Shown in pieces: positions 47,836 to 56,317 of a stretch of DNA of 64,000 nucleotides. The translations under genes were made by a program, and so were the position numbers. The notes under the pieces are model-generated. The model saw nothing but the letters and a program-made list of their open reading frames with translations, ran no database searches and was not told where the DNA came from. Where the stretch lies: NCBI GenBank assembly GCA_963782465.1, contig CAWAJR010000002.1, forward strand, positions 248,001-312,000, in the 5' to 3' direction. The DNA comes from JAODBJ01 sp963782465 (lineage in GTDB: Bacteria; Actinomycetota; Acidimicrobiia; IMCC26256; PALSA-610). Positions within the stretch are counted from its first letter, which is position 1. Every line of letters begins with the position of its first letter.

Positions 47836-48371
47836 CAGCTTCCCGCCTGCGCCGCGGTCAACATCTTGTCGAGATCGCCCACGGTGGCCGGCCCGATGAG
47901 TTGCGCGGCGACCACACCGTCGGCCCCGATCACGTAGGTCTCGGGTTGGCCGGTGGTGCCGAACGCGACCGCGGCGTTCCCGTGCGGGTCGTCGACCAGC
48001 GTCCACTGCAACTTGTTGGCGGTCGCGTACGTGGAAGCCGACTTCGCCGAGTCGTCGCGCAACACGCCGATCATCGAGAAACTCGGGTCGGTGCGGTGCT
48101 CGGCGTAAAAAGTCTTGAGCGCGCTCTGCTCCTGGCGGCACGGGATGCACCACGAGTTCCAGAAGTTGATGACCACCACGTGCCCGGGCTGGGCAGCACC
48201 CGTGACCGGCGTGCCGTCGCTGAGCTTCGTGAGCCGTACGACCGGTGCCGCCTTCCCGACGAGGTCGCCGTGCGACTCGACCTGCGGTTTCATCACCGAG
48301 ACGACGAAGAGCACGCCGAGCGCGAGCACGAAGATGCCGACGCCGAGCGCGACCGAGCGGATACGGGTCAC
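47835..48371 (-). CDS. ccmG: Thiol:disulfide interchange protein CcmG (TlpA/DsbE-like)
   Basis: A 178-aa thioredoxin-fold protein anchored by an N-terminal helix (VALGVGIFVLALGVLFVVSV). The active site is WCIPC (Cys75, Cys78), and the family's GxP turn is seen as GQPETYVIGADG. It supplies reducing power to CcmH and the apocytochrome heme-binding motif. The GTG at 48371 overlaps the ccmF stop (GTGA). Other TlpA-like roles are possible, but the position inside the ccm operon settles it. Confidence 0.92.
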   Translation of the reverse strand: MTRIRSVALGVGIFVLALGVLFVVSVMKPQVESHGDLVGKAAPVVRLTKLSDGTPVTGAAQPGHVVVINFWNSWCIPCRQEQSALKTFYAEHRTDPSFSMIGVLRDDSAKSASTYATANKLQWTLVDDPHGNAAVAFGTTGQPETYVIGADGVVAAQLIGPATVGDLDKMLTAAQAGS

Positions 48372-50385
48372 CCGACGGGCACCTCTTCACGTTCCGGTTC
48401 GGGCGGCACGATCTCGACCGGCGCGCCGACGACTCGCCGGCGCCGGGTCGGCGTGAGCGACAGCAGCGTGCCGAACAGCATCACGCCACCGCCGATCCAG
48501 AGCCACAGCACGAGCGGGTTGACGGCCACGCCCAGGGTGATGCGATCGGCTTCGGTCGGCGACGACACGAGCGTGAGGTACAGGTCGTCGCGGATCCCGG
48601 TGTGCACCGACGGTGTGCCGATGCCGCCGTTCGCGTTCGGGAACGTGGAGATCGCGGGCGCGTACACCCCGAGCGAATGCCGGTTGCGCTCCACCTTCAC
48701 CCGCGCGGTGATCGTGGTCTTCTGCTTCGTGCTCTGCAGCGTGCGGTCGAGGTAGGTCACGGTGTAGTCGCGCACGGTCGTGGTCTGCCCGCGGGTGAGC
48801 GTGACCTGGCGGCGGGTGACGTACCCCGACGAAACCGCGATCGCGATCGCGATGATCACGACCCCGGTGTGCACGACGAGGCCGCCGTAGAGGCGCGGGT
48901 TGCCCCGCACCGTCCGGCCCGCGGCGACGACCACGTTCTCGGCGTGGGCCTGCCGGCGGGCGTGCACGCCGATCCACATCTGGCGCGCGATCCCCGAGAG
49001 CGCGAACGCGCCGAGCCCGAACGTGAGGACGTCGGCGATCCCGTGGGCGCCGAAGAACAGCGTGACCACCATCGTGATCACGCCGATCCAGGCCGGCACG
49101 AGCAGGCGCTTGCGCAGCAGTTCGCCGCTCGTCGCCCGCCACGGCAGCGCCGGCGCGACGGCCATCAGGAACAGCAGCGCGACACCGATCGGCACGACCA
49201 TGCGATCGAAGTAAGGCTCTCCCACCGTCATCTGGCGGTTCTGCAATGCCTCGACCAGCAACGGGAACACCGTGCCGGTGAGCACGACGAACGCGAACCC
49301 GGCGAAGAGGAGGTTGTTGAGCAGGAACGCCGATTCGCGCGACACCGCGGAGTCGATGCGCCCGGGGGTGCGCAACCGGTCGCCGCGCCACGCGATGAGC
49401 AGCAACCCGCCGACGGCGACGAAGCCGAGGAAGCCGAGCAGCAACGGGCCGATCGACGACTTGCTGAACGAGTGCACCGAGTTGATGACACCGGAGCGGG
49501 TGAGGAACGTGCCGAGGATCGTGAGGCAGAACGTCGCGATGACGAGCGACAGGTTCCAGACGCGCAGCATCCCGCGCCGTTCCTGCACGATCACCGAATG
49601 GATGAACGCGGTACCGGTGAGCCACGGCAGCAACGACGCGTTCTCGACCGGGTCCCACGCCCAGTAACCGCCCCAACCGAGCACCTCGTAGCTCCACCAC
49701 GCGCCGAGCACGATGCCGATGGTGAGGAACCCCCACGCGATCAAGGTGGTGCGCCGCACGTCGACGAGCCAACCCTCGCCGAAACGGCCCGTGATCAACG
49801 CCGCGATCGCGAACGAGAACGGGATCGTGAACCCGACGTAACCCGAGTAGAGCATCGGCGGGTGGAACGCCATCAGGGGGTTGTTCTGCAGCAACGGGTT
49901 CGGCCCGCGCCGTCGAGTGGGATCGCGCCCTTGATCGGCTCGAACGGGTTCGCCGCGAACATCATCAACGCGAAGAAGAACAACGCGACACCGAGACCGA
50001 CGATCAACGCCCACGCGACCAGCGGATCGGACGCCCGCTTGCGGAAATGCCACGCGGTGAACGCGAGGTAGACCGAAAGGATCAACCCCCACAAGAGGAT
50101 CGAGCCCTGCAGCGCACCCCACAGTGCGGTGAACGTGTAGAGGCCGGGGGTCGCGCGGGCCAGGTTGTCGGCGACGTACTTGATCGAGAAGTCGTGGGAG
50201 AACAGCGCCCACTCCATCGTCGCGAACGCACCGACCGCCGACGCGAGGAGCAGCGCGACGAACCGTTGGCCGGTCTGGAGCAACTGCGCCCGGCCTTGTT
50301 GCAGGCCGGCCCCCAGCACCGCGATACCGAGGACACTGGACGATGCCCCGAGCGCGATGAAGCCGTAGCCGATCGCGGCTCTCAC
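48368..50385 (-). CDS. ccmF: Cytochrome c heme lyase subunit CcmF, frameshifted
   Basis: Multi-pass membrane subunit of the CcmFH heme lyase, about 672 aa when repaired. The N-terminal part (RAAIGYGFIALGASSSVLG to ANPFEPIKGAIPLDGAG) and the rest (PNPLLQNNPLMAFHPPMLY, VLGWGGYWAWDPVENASLLPW) are in different frames. The change is near 49905, where GGGCCGAAC is seen and GGGCCCGAAC expected, a loss of one C. The tryptophan-rich WGGYWAWDPVENAS heme-binding motif is intact. The GTG at 50385 overlaps the ccmE stop. Given the otherwise intact operon, a sequencing indel is likely. Confidence 0.9.
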
Positions 50386-50867
50386 GACGAAGAACCCGCC
50401 TTGCAACCGGCGTCGACCCGCTTCGACGCGTCGTAGTCGGAGCCGTGCCGGATCAGGAGCTGGTCGGCCTGGAAGACGCTGCCGTCCCAGTGGCCCTGCA
50501 CCACGACCGGCGCGCAGTTGCGGAACAAGTCGCGCGGCCCGCCGGTGTAGTCGACGTGGGCGGTCGCGCCTCCCTCGGTCACTTCGAACGTCGCACCGTC
50601 GCGCGCGGAGTGGATCGAACCGGGCACGACCGTCCCGGCCATCCGGAAGCTGCGCGTGCCCTGTTCCGTGCGGTGTGCGACCGCGTAGGAAACCGGGCGC
50701 AGGTAGACGAACGCGCTGCGCAACTGCGTGAACATCCATACGACGACCGCGAGGCACACCAAAGCGCCGATGAAGTAGCGCGCGTGGCCCCGCCGTTTGG
50801 GGCGCGGCGTGCCCGGCGACGGCGCCGCCGCGCCTCCCCCGTTGTTCGGCAGCTTCGTGTCGGTCAT
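50382..50867 (-). CDS. ccmE: Heme chaperone CcmE
   Basis: A 161-aa membrane-anchored heme chaperone. It has an N-terminal disordered segment, a helix (ARYFIGALVCLAVVVWMF) and an OB-fold domain. The covalent heme ligand is His141 in LLIRHGSDYDA with Tyr145, matching the HxxxY motif. The ATG at 50867 is favoured by the ATGA overlap with ccmD; a longer upstream start would run through it. Heme is received from CcmABCD and passed to CcmF. Confidence 0.9.
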   Translation of the reverse strand: MTDTKLPNNGGGAAAPSPGTPRPKRRGHARYFIGALVCLAVVVWMFTQLRSAFVYLRPVSYAVAHRTEQGTRSFRMAGTVVPGSIHSARDGATFEVTEGGATAHVDYTGGPRDLFRNCAPVVVQGHWDGSVFQADQLLIRHGSDYDASKRVDAGCKAGSSS

Positions 50868-50992
50868 CGCGGGTCGTTGTTCGTCATGCGTTCGGAGCGG
50901 CGGAGGCGGCTCCACAACCACGCGGTGTACGCGACGAGCGCACCGGTCGTGATCGAATAGCCGGCGGCGACGTACGGCCAGTTGTGGTCCAT
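50864..50992 (-). CDS. ccmD: CcmD-like small membrane protein
   Basis: A 42-aa protein, MDHNWPYVAAGYSITTGALV and onward, with one membrane helix (VAAGYSITTGALVAYTAWLW) and a basic tail (SRLRRSERM), the CcmD pattern. Its ATG overlaps the ccmC stop (TAATG) and its stop overlaps the ccmE ATG. CcmD helps release heme-loaded CcmE from CcmC. It was found by position and fits the gap exactly. Confidence 0.85.
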   Translation of the reverse strand: MDHNWPYVAAGYSITTGALVAYTAWLWSRLRRSERMTNNDPR

Positions 50993-51726
50993 TACACCGA
51001 CACCGCCGGTTCGGGGACGTCGGTCGCGACGCGTTCGGCGATCGCGAGTTCGAGTTCGCGCTGCTCGCGGCCTTCTTCGAACTCGGCGAGACGGAGCCGC
51101 TGCATCGTCAGGTACACGTAGAGCATCGTGAACGACAAGACGCTGAGGACGAGCGTGAGCGCCATCGTGCCGTGGATCTGCACGTCGAGGCTCGGGTTGA
51201 ACACGGTGCCGGTCTGGTGCAAGGTCTGCCACCACGTGACCGAGAAGTGCACGATGGGCACGTCGGCGAACGCGATCAACGCCGCGATCGCGCAGCGCTT
51301 GCCGCGCTGCTCCGACGTGTCGGCGGTGCGCCGCAACGCGAGGTACCCGAGGTAGAGGAAGAACAGCACCGCGGTGGTCGTGAGACGCGCGTCCCACTCC
51401 CACCACGTACCCCAAATTGGCCGGCCCCACAGCGAACCGAGCCCGAGCATCAGCCCCGTGAACAGCACACCGACCTCGGCGGACGCGCCGGCGAGCAGGT
51501 CCCAGGTGGTCGAGCGGGTACGCGGCCACAACCACAACGCCGACGAGACGGCCGTGACGAAGAACGCGAGGTACGCGAGCCACGCGGTGGGCACGTGGAG
51601 ATAGAGGAGGCGCATCGCGTCGCCCTGCTCGACGTCGGCGGGCGACACCCACAGTGCCAGCACCGCGGTGGTGGCGAGCAGCACGAACGTGACCGCCCCG
51701 AACAGTCGTCTTGTGTTCCGGCTCAC
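50992..51726 (-). CDS. ccmC: Heme-handling protein CcmC
   Basis: A 244-aa protein with six helices that holds heme for attachment to CcmE. The signature loop WGTWWEWDARLTT (about 105-117) is present, with His residues in LLYLHVPTAW and in VPIVHFSVTWW. The GTG at 51726 has GGAGGA just upstream and overlaps the ccmB stop (GTGA). It ends in a charged extension (EFEEGREQRELELAIAERV) longer than usual. Core of the CcmABCD complex. Confidence 0.93.
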   Translation of the reverse strand: MSRNTRRLFGAVTFVLLATTAVLALWVSPADVEQGDAMRLLYLHVPTAWLAYLAFFVTAVSSALWLWPRTRSTTWDLLAGASAEVGVLFTGLMLGLGSLWGRPIWGTWWEWDARLTTTAVLFFLYLGYLALRRTADTSEQRGKRCAIAALIAFADVPIVHFSVTWWQTLHQTGTVFNPSLDVQIHGTMALTLVLSVLSFTMLYVYLTMQRLRLAEFEEGREQRELELAIAERVATDVPEPAVSV

Positions 51727-52397
51727 GATTCCTCCAGCAGTGGGCCGAACGCCAGCACCCCCACCGTGACGGACAGCACCGCGCACGCGCCGAGCAGTTG
51801 GACCCACGGCCATGCCTCCGACGGGACGCCGTCGAGCGCTGACTCGAACGCTCGCGTCGCCCCGAGCATGACCGGTGTCACCACCGGGAGCACGAGCAAC
51901 GGCACGAGCGTTTCGCGAACGCGCAGGCCGGCGGCCACGATCCCGTAGACCGTACCGGTCGCCGCGAGCGCGATGGTCGCGGCCAGGGCCGTGAGGACCA
52001 ACACGACGACGCTGTGCAAGGTCACGTCGTAGAGAACCACGACGCCGATGCCGAGCACCACTTCGAGCAGGGCGAGCTCGGCCGCGACCGCCGCCGCCTT
52101 CCCCAGGAAGATCGCCCCGCCGTCGAGGCCGGACAGGCGCAGACCGTCACGCGCGCCGTTCGCCTCCTCGACTGCGAAGGAGCGGTTCACCGCCAGGATG
52201 GAGGCCAGCAGGAGCGCGACCCAGAACAAGCCCGGCGCGAGGCGGGGCAGCAGCCCCCGGTCGGGGTCGATCGCGAAGGCGAACAGCACGAGCACCATCA
52301 CGCCGAACGGCACGATCTGTTGCAGCGCCACCCGGGCGCGCCGCTCGATACGCAGGTCTTTCGCCGCGACGAGGCGAGCCTCCCGGAACCAGTTCAT
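51723..52397 (-). CDS. ccmB: Heme exporter subunit CcmB
   Basis: A 224-aa membrane subunit of the CcmABCD complex, with about six helices (for example VLVLTALAATIALAATGTVYGIVAA). It opens MNWFREARLVAAKDLRIERRARVALQQIVPF, typical of the CcmB start. It ends in a Glu-Ser tail. Its ATG overlaps the ccmA stop and its stop overlaps ccmC (four-base overlaps). It provides the membrane partner of the CcmA ATPase. Confidence 0.92.
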   Translation of the reverse strand: MNWFREARLVAAKDLRIERRARVALQQIVPFGVMVLVLFAFAIDPDRGLLPRLAPGLFWVALLLASILAVNRSFAVEEANGARDGLRLSGLDGGAIFLGKAAAVAAELALLEVVLGIGVVVLYDVTLHSVVVLVLTALAATIALAATGTVYGIVAAGLRVRETLVPLLVLPVVTPVMLGATRAFESALDGVPSEAWPWVQLLGACAVLSVTVGVLAFGPLLEES

Positions 52398-53059
52398 ACC
52401 GTCGCCTGTACCGGTTGCGCGCCCGGCGCGGCTGCCGTGAGCCCGCCGTGCACCAGCCCGGCCACGACCCGTGCCTCCCGGGTGGCGATCGCGCGGGCGT
52501 AGGCCAGTTCGTGGGAGGCCAGCAGCACCGTGCGGCCCTCCGCCGCCGCCCCGGCGAGGATCGCGTCGAGCGTGTCGCGGGTGGCGGGGTCGAGCCCGGC
52601 GTGGGGCTCGTCGAGGAGGAGGAGCCTGGCTTCACGGGCGAGCGCGATGGCGAGCGACAGGCGGCGGCGCTGCCCGGCCGAGAGCCGGCTGTGCGCGACG
52701 TCGGCGACCCGGCCGAGGTTGAGGCGTTCGAGCGCGGCGTCGGCGGCGGCGGGCGAGCGTTTCGCGGCCCCGGCCGCGAAACGCAGGTTCTCCCGCACCG
52801 TCAGGTCGTCGTAGCAGAACGTCTCGTGGCCGACGAGGGCCAGCTCGCGACGGGCGCTGCGCCGGTCGTAGGCGAGGTCGTGCCCGCAGACGAAAGCGGT
52901 GCCGCTGTGCAGCGGTACGAGGCCCGCGACCAGGCGCAGCAGCGTCGTCTTGCCCGCGCCGTTGGGGCCGGAGAGCAGCAGGACCTCGCCCTCGTCAACG
53001 TCGAGGTCGGCGCCGGCAAGCGCCGGGAAACGGCCGAGTAAGCAGACGGCCGACCGCAT
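52394..53059 (-). CDS. ccmA: Heme exporter ATP-binding subunit CcmA
   Basis: A 221-aa ABC ATPase that powers release of holo-CcmE. It has Walker A LLLSGPNGAGKTTLLRL, the ABC signature SRLSAGQRRRLSLAIAL and Walker B ARLLLLDEPHAGLDP. The length fits the short CcmA type. The ATG at 53059 (MRSAVCLLGRFPALAG) is chosen; upstream in-frame reading is basic and unlike the family. First gene of the minus-strand ccm operon, divergent from the sortase gene. Confidence 0.93.
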   Translation of the reverse strand: MRSAVCLLGRFPALAGADLDVDEGEVLLLSGPNGAGKTTLLRLVAGLVPLHSGTAFVCGHDLAYDRRSARRELALVGHETFCYDDLTVRENLRFAAGAAKRSPAAADAALERLNLGRVADVAHSRLSAGQRRRLSLAIALAREARLLLLDEPHAGLDPATRDTLDAILAGAAAEGRTVLLASHELAYARAIATREARVVAGLVHGGLTAAAPGAQPVQATV

Positions 53060-53181
53060 CGACACGACGGGCAACGGGGCCCTCCGGGCGCAGGAAACGT
53101 ACGCGGGGAGTCTACGAAACCCTCGGCCGCGCTGCCGAACCGCCCGCCACGCGGTGCGCGATACGGCACCGGCAACTTCAT

Positions 53182-53187
53182 TACGAT
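53182..53187 (+). promoter_or_regulatory. -10 box for leaderless sortase gene
   Basis: TACGAT, 8 nt before the GTG at 53196. Confidence 0.4.
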
Positions 53188-53195
53188 CGGGCGTC

Positions 53196-54215
53196 GTGCG
53201 CAAGACGGTGGCGGGGATCGGCCGCACCCTCATCACCCTCGGGCTGCTGATCCTGCTGTTCGTCGGCTACCAGCTGTGGGGCACCGACGTGTTCACCGCC
53301 CGGGCGCAGTCGAAGCTGAAGCACCAGCTCAGCGCGCTCACGCAAGCCGTGAACGCGACGACGACCACAACGGCCGCGCCCTCGACGAGTCCCACCACTG
53401 CTCGTGGCGCGACGACCACCACCACGACGGCCCCGGCGATCCAGCTCCCGCCGATCCGGGAGGGCGACCCGCTCGGGAAGATCATCATCCCGCGAGCGGG
53501 CGTCAACTGGGTGTTCGTGCAGGGCACCGCCCGCGACGACCTGGCGAAGGGCCCTGGCCACTACCCGTCGACCCCCCTTCCCGGCCAGGTCGGGAACGCG
53601 GCGATCGCCGGTCACCGCACCACGCACGGCGCGCCCTTCTACAACATCAACGAGTTGATCCCCCGCTCCCCCGGCCAGACCGGCGACTACATCGAAGCCG
53701 ACACGCTCATCGGCCAGTTCGTGTTCGAGGTGATCGACGTTCGCACGGTCGACCCGAGCGCCACGTGGGTGGCCGGCCCGGTGACGTTGTCGGACCAGCA
53801 GCTGAACCACACCGGCCTCAAGCTCGACCCGAAGAAGGCCTACCTCACGCTCACGAGTTGCACCCCGCGCTTCTCGGCCCGCCAGCGGATCGTGGTCCTC
53901 GCGGTGCTCGTCGGCCCGCGGTACAAGGCGAAGGGTGCGCCGAAGTCGCACGCGCCGGTGAAGGCGGTCAAGTTCAAGGGCCAGCCGAAGGCCGAGAGCG
54001 CGCACGCGCTCCAGGAGGGACTGTCGGGCAACATCTCGAGCCGGGCACCGACCCTGCTGTGGGGTTTCATCGCCGCGTTCGTCGGCGCGGCCTGGTGGTG
54101 GGCGTTCCGGCGTTACCGGCTGCTCGGCACCTGGATCATCGGCGTCGTGCCGTTCCTGGCCGTCTTGTTCGTCTTCTACGTCTATCTGGAGCGCCTGCTC
54201 CCGGCGAACTTCTGA
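53196..54215 (+). CDS. srtE: Class E sortase
   Basis: A 339-aa membrane transpeptidase that joins surface proteins to peptidoglycan. An N-terminal helix (TLITLGLLILLFVGYQLW) and a Thr/Ala/Pro linker precede the catalytic domain. His140 (IAGHRTTHGAPF), Cys222 (LTLTSCTPRFSARQR) and Arg231 form the triad. A C-terminal pair of helices (LLWGFIAAFVGAAWWW, IIGVVPFLAVLFVFYVYL) is extra. Class E enzymes favour LAxTG motifs. No obvious sorted substrate was noticed in the window. Start GTG at 53196, divergent from ccmA. Confidence 0.9.
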   Translation: MRKTVAGIGRTLITLGLLILLFVGYQLWGTDVFTARAQSKLKHQLSALTQAVNATTTTTAAPSTSPTTARGATTTTTTAPAIQLPPIREGDPLGKIIIPRAGVNWVFVQGTARDDLAKGPGHYPSTPLPGQVGNAAIAGHRTTHGAPFYNINELIPRSPGQTGDYIEADTLIGQFVFEVIDVRTVDPSATWVAGPVTLSDQQLNHTGLKLDPKKAYLTLTSCTPRFSARQRIVVLAVLVGPRYKAKGAPKSHAPVKAVKFKGQPKAESAHALQEGLSGNISSRAPTLLWGFIAAFVGAAWWWAFRRYRLLGTWIIGVVPFLAVLFVFYVYLERLLPANF

Positions 54216-54223
54216 CCGGGCCG

Positions 54224-55180
54224 ATGGCACCGTCGTTCGACGACGTCCGGGCCGCGGCCACCCGTATCGCGCCGTTCGTCCATCGCACGCCGGTGTGCAC
54301 GTCGCGCGCACTCGACCTCGCGAGCGGCGCGACGGTGTGGTGCAAGGTCGAGGCGTTACAACGGGCCGGCGCGTTCAAGATGCGCGGCGCGACGAATGCC
54401 GTCCGGATGCTCGACGACCGCGCCGCGAGACGGGGTGTCGCGACCCACTCGTCGGGCAACCACGGCGCCGCCCTCGCGCTCGCCGCCCGCGAACGCGGTA
54501 TCCCGGCGTTCGTCGTCGTGCCCCGCGACGTCTCAGCGCCCAAACGCGCCGCGATCGACGCGTACGGCGCGCAGCTGATCGAGTGTGAGCCCGGGCTCGC
54601 GTCGCGCGAAGCCATGCTCGACGACGTGGTCGCCCGCACCGGGAGCACCGTGGTGCACCCGTACGACGACGATCGCGTGATCGCGGGTGCCGGTACCGCG
54701 GCGCTCGAACTCCTCGACGAGGTCGCCGATCTCGACGTACTGCTCGTGCCGGTCGGCGGAGGCGGCCTCGCGTCGGGCACCAGCATCGCGGCCCACGGCG
54801 TCAACCCGGCCATGCGCGTGGTCGGGGCCGAACCGGCGGGCGCCGACGACGCGGCGCGGTCGCTCGCGGCCGGTCACGTCGTGCCGCAGACCTCGCCCGA
54901 CACGATCGCCGACGGGCTCCGCACCTCGTTGAGCGAGCGCACGTTCTCGATCCTGTCGACCCACCTGCACCGCATCGTCACCGTGCCCGACGGCGCGACG
55001 ATCGCGGCGATGCGTTTCGTGTGGGAACGCATGAAGCTGCTCGTCGAACCGAGTGCCGCCGTCGCGGTCGCGCCGCTCCTCGCCGGGCCTGGCACCCAGT
55101 TTCGTCAGGAGTTCGCGGGCGCGAATGTCGGTGTGGTGCTGAGCGGCGGGAACGTGGACCTCGACCGGCTTCCGTGGTGA
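54224..55180 (+). CDS. Threonine ammonia-lyase/serine racemase-type PLP enzyme
   Basis: A 318-aa fold-type II PLP enzyme. The Schiff-base Lys is in RAGAFKMRGATNAV, the substrate loop is SSGNHGAALALAA, and the phosphate-binding loop is VPVGGGGLASGTS. There is no ACT-like regulatory domain, so it is the short, unregulated form. It could deaminate threonine or serine, or racemise serine or threonine. The ATG at 54224 follows the sortase stop by 8 bp, so co-transcription is likely though a functional link is not apparent. Confidence 0.88.
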   Translation: MAPSFDDVRAAATRIAPFVHRTPVCTSRALDLASGATVWCKVEALQRAGAFKMRGATNAVRMLDDRAARRGVATHSSGNHGAALALAARERGIPAFVVVPRDVSAPKRAAIDAYGAQLIECEPGLASREAMLDDVVARTGSTVVHPYDDDRVIAGAGTAALELLDEVADLDVLLVPVGGGGLASGTSIAAHGVNPAMRVVGAEPAGADDAARSLAAGHVVPQTSPDTIADGLRTSLSERTFSILSTHLHRIVTVPDGATIAAMRFVWERMKLLVEPSAAVAVAPLLAGPGTQFRQEFAGANVGVVLSGGNVDLDRLPW

Positions 55181-55942
55181 CTACTCGCCGACGAAGTTCG
55201 GGCTTCGCTTCTCGCTGAACGCGGCGAGGCCCTCCTGGAGGTCGGCGCTCGCAAACGCGCGCGCTTCGAGCCGTTCGATCTCGTCGCGCGCCCGCTTGTT
55301 GAGGCTCATGCCTTCCTGGACGAGGTTCAACGATCGTTTGTGGCCCTGCACGGTGAACGGCGCCGACGCCGCGATCTCGCCCGCGATCGCGAGCGAGTCG
55401 CCCAGGCAGTCGGCCGCGAGGTGCTGAACGAGCCCGACGCGCAGCGCCTCCTCGGCGTTCACGACCCGGCCGGCGAGGAGGAAGTCGCGCGCGTTGCCGT
55501 GGCCGACGAGCGACGCGAGCCGCCAGATGTTCTTCGCACTCAGGTGGATGCCGAGCTTCCCGCCCGGGATCGCGAGCCGGGCACCGAGCGCCGCGACCCG
55601 GATGTCGCACGCGATCGCGAGTTGCATCCCTGCGCCCATCGCCGGGCCGTTGATCGCGGCGATGACCGGCGCCGGGTAGGCGACGATCGCGTCGAGCACC
55701 TTCTCGAAGCCCGGACGGAACGTATCGCCACCCTCGCCGTCGAAACGGGTGACGAGATCGGCACCGGCGCAGAACGCCGAACCCGCACCGGTGAGCACGA
55801 TCGCGCGCAGGTCGGGGTTGGCCCGCAACTCACCGCGGATCGCGTCGCACAACTCGGTGTTGAGGGCGTTGCGCCGATCCTGCCGGTCGATGGTGAGCAG
55901 CCCAACCGCGCCGCGCGGCTCGAAATGGATGTGCGGCGATGC
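55181..55942 (-). CDS. Enoyl-CoA hydratase/isomerase family protein (start unresolved)
   Basis: A crotonase-fold protein of about 250 aa. It shows GAGSAFCAGADL (oxyanion loop), INGPAMGAGMQLAIACD and RVGLVQHLAADCLG. The catalytic Glu positions cannot be confirmed by eye. The first clearly homologous residues are HIHFEPRGAVGLLTI, but no ATG, GTG or TTG lies in frame between the upstream biotin-carrier stop (55944) and them. The nearest in-frame start is GTG at 56023, inside that gene. Either a start is non-canonical or a base was lost here. It is the last gene of a run with the carrier gene. Confidence 0.75.
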   Translation of the reverse strand, partial: ASPHIHFEPRGAVGLLTIDRQDRRNALNTELCDAIRGELRANPDLRAIVLTGAGSAFCAGADLVTRFDGEGGDTFRPGFEKVLDAIVAYPAPVIAAINGPAMGAGMQLAIACDIRVAALGARLAIPGGKLGIHLSAKNIWRLASLVGHGNARDFLLAGRVVNAEEALRVGLVQHLAADCLGDSLAIAGEIAASAPFTVQGHKRSLNLVQEGMSLNKRARDEIERLEARAFASADLQEGLAAFSEKRSPNFVGE

Positions 55943-55943
55943 G

Positions 55944-56162
55944 CTACGACTCGTCGATGAGCGCGATGAGGTCGCCTTCCTGGACCGCCTGCTCCGGTTC
56001 GACGTGGATCTCGCGGACGACACCAGGCACCTCCGTAACCACCGGTATTTCCATTTTCATCGACTCGAGGATCACGAGGTCGTCGCCCTCGGCCACCATC
56101 TGGCCCTCTTCGACGACGACCTGCCACACATTCGCCGTGATCTCGGCCCTGACCTCGTGCAT
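55944..56162 (-). CDS. Biotin/lipoyl attachment carrier protein (TB7.3-like)
   Basis: A 72-aa free-standing biotin carrier domain. The biotinylated Lys is in ILESMKMEIPV (ESMKM, a variant of the usual EAMKM), with hydrophobic strands and a final GDLIALIDES. It resembles mycobacterial TB7.3 in length and layout. Its ATG at 56162 has TAACTT 6 nt upstream, so it may have its own leaderless promoter. The carboxyltransferase gene is 155 bp upstream and is its most likely partner. No biotin carboxylase gene is in the window. Confidence 0.88.
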   Translation of the reverse strand: MHEVRAEITANVWQVVVEEGQMVAEGDDLVILESMKMEIPVVTEVPGVVREIHVEPEQAVQEGDLIALIDES

Positions 56163-56168
56163 GGGGGC

Positions 56169-56174
56169 AAGTTA
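56169..56174 (-). promoter_or_regulatory. -10 box for leaderless biotin-carrier gene
   Basis: TAACTT on the minus strand, 6 nt before the ATG at 56162. Confidence 0.5.
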
Positions 56175-56256
56175 GGCGGCCCGGCGGGCACCGGTCGCAC
56201 AGACCCCGGGAGCATCGCGCCCCACCCCGGTCGTGCTCACTCGTTTTGATGTACCA

Positions 56257-56278
56257 AGACGGCCCTCCGGGGCCGTCT
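56257..56278 (-). terminator. Hairpin after the carboxyltransferase gene
   Basis: AGACGGCCC-TCCG-GGGCCGTCT has perfect 9-bp arms (56257-56265, 56270-56278), 40 nt after the carboxyltransferase stop at 56318. There is no clear T-run. It may separate that gene from the biotin-carrier gene. Confidence 0.5.
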
Positions 56279-56317
56279 CACGGCACGAAAAGCCGGGGTT
56301 GGCGCGGGGAACCGCGC

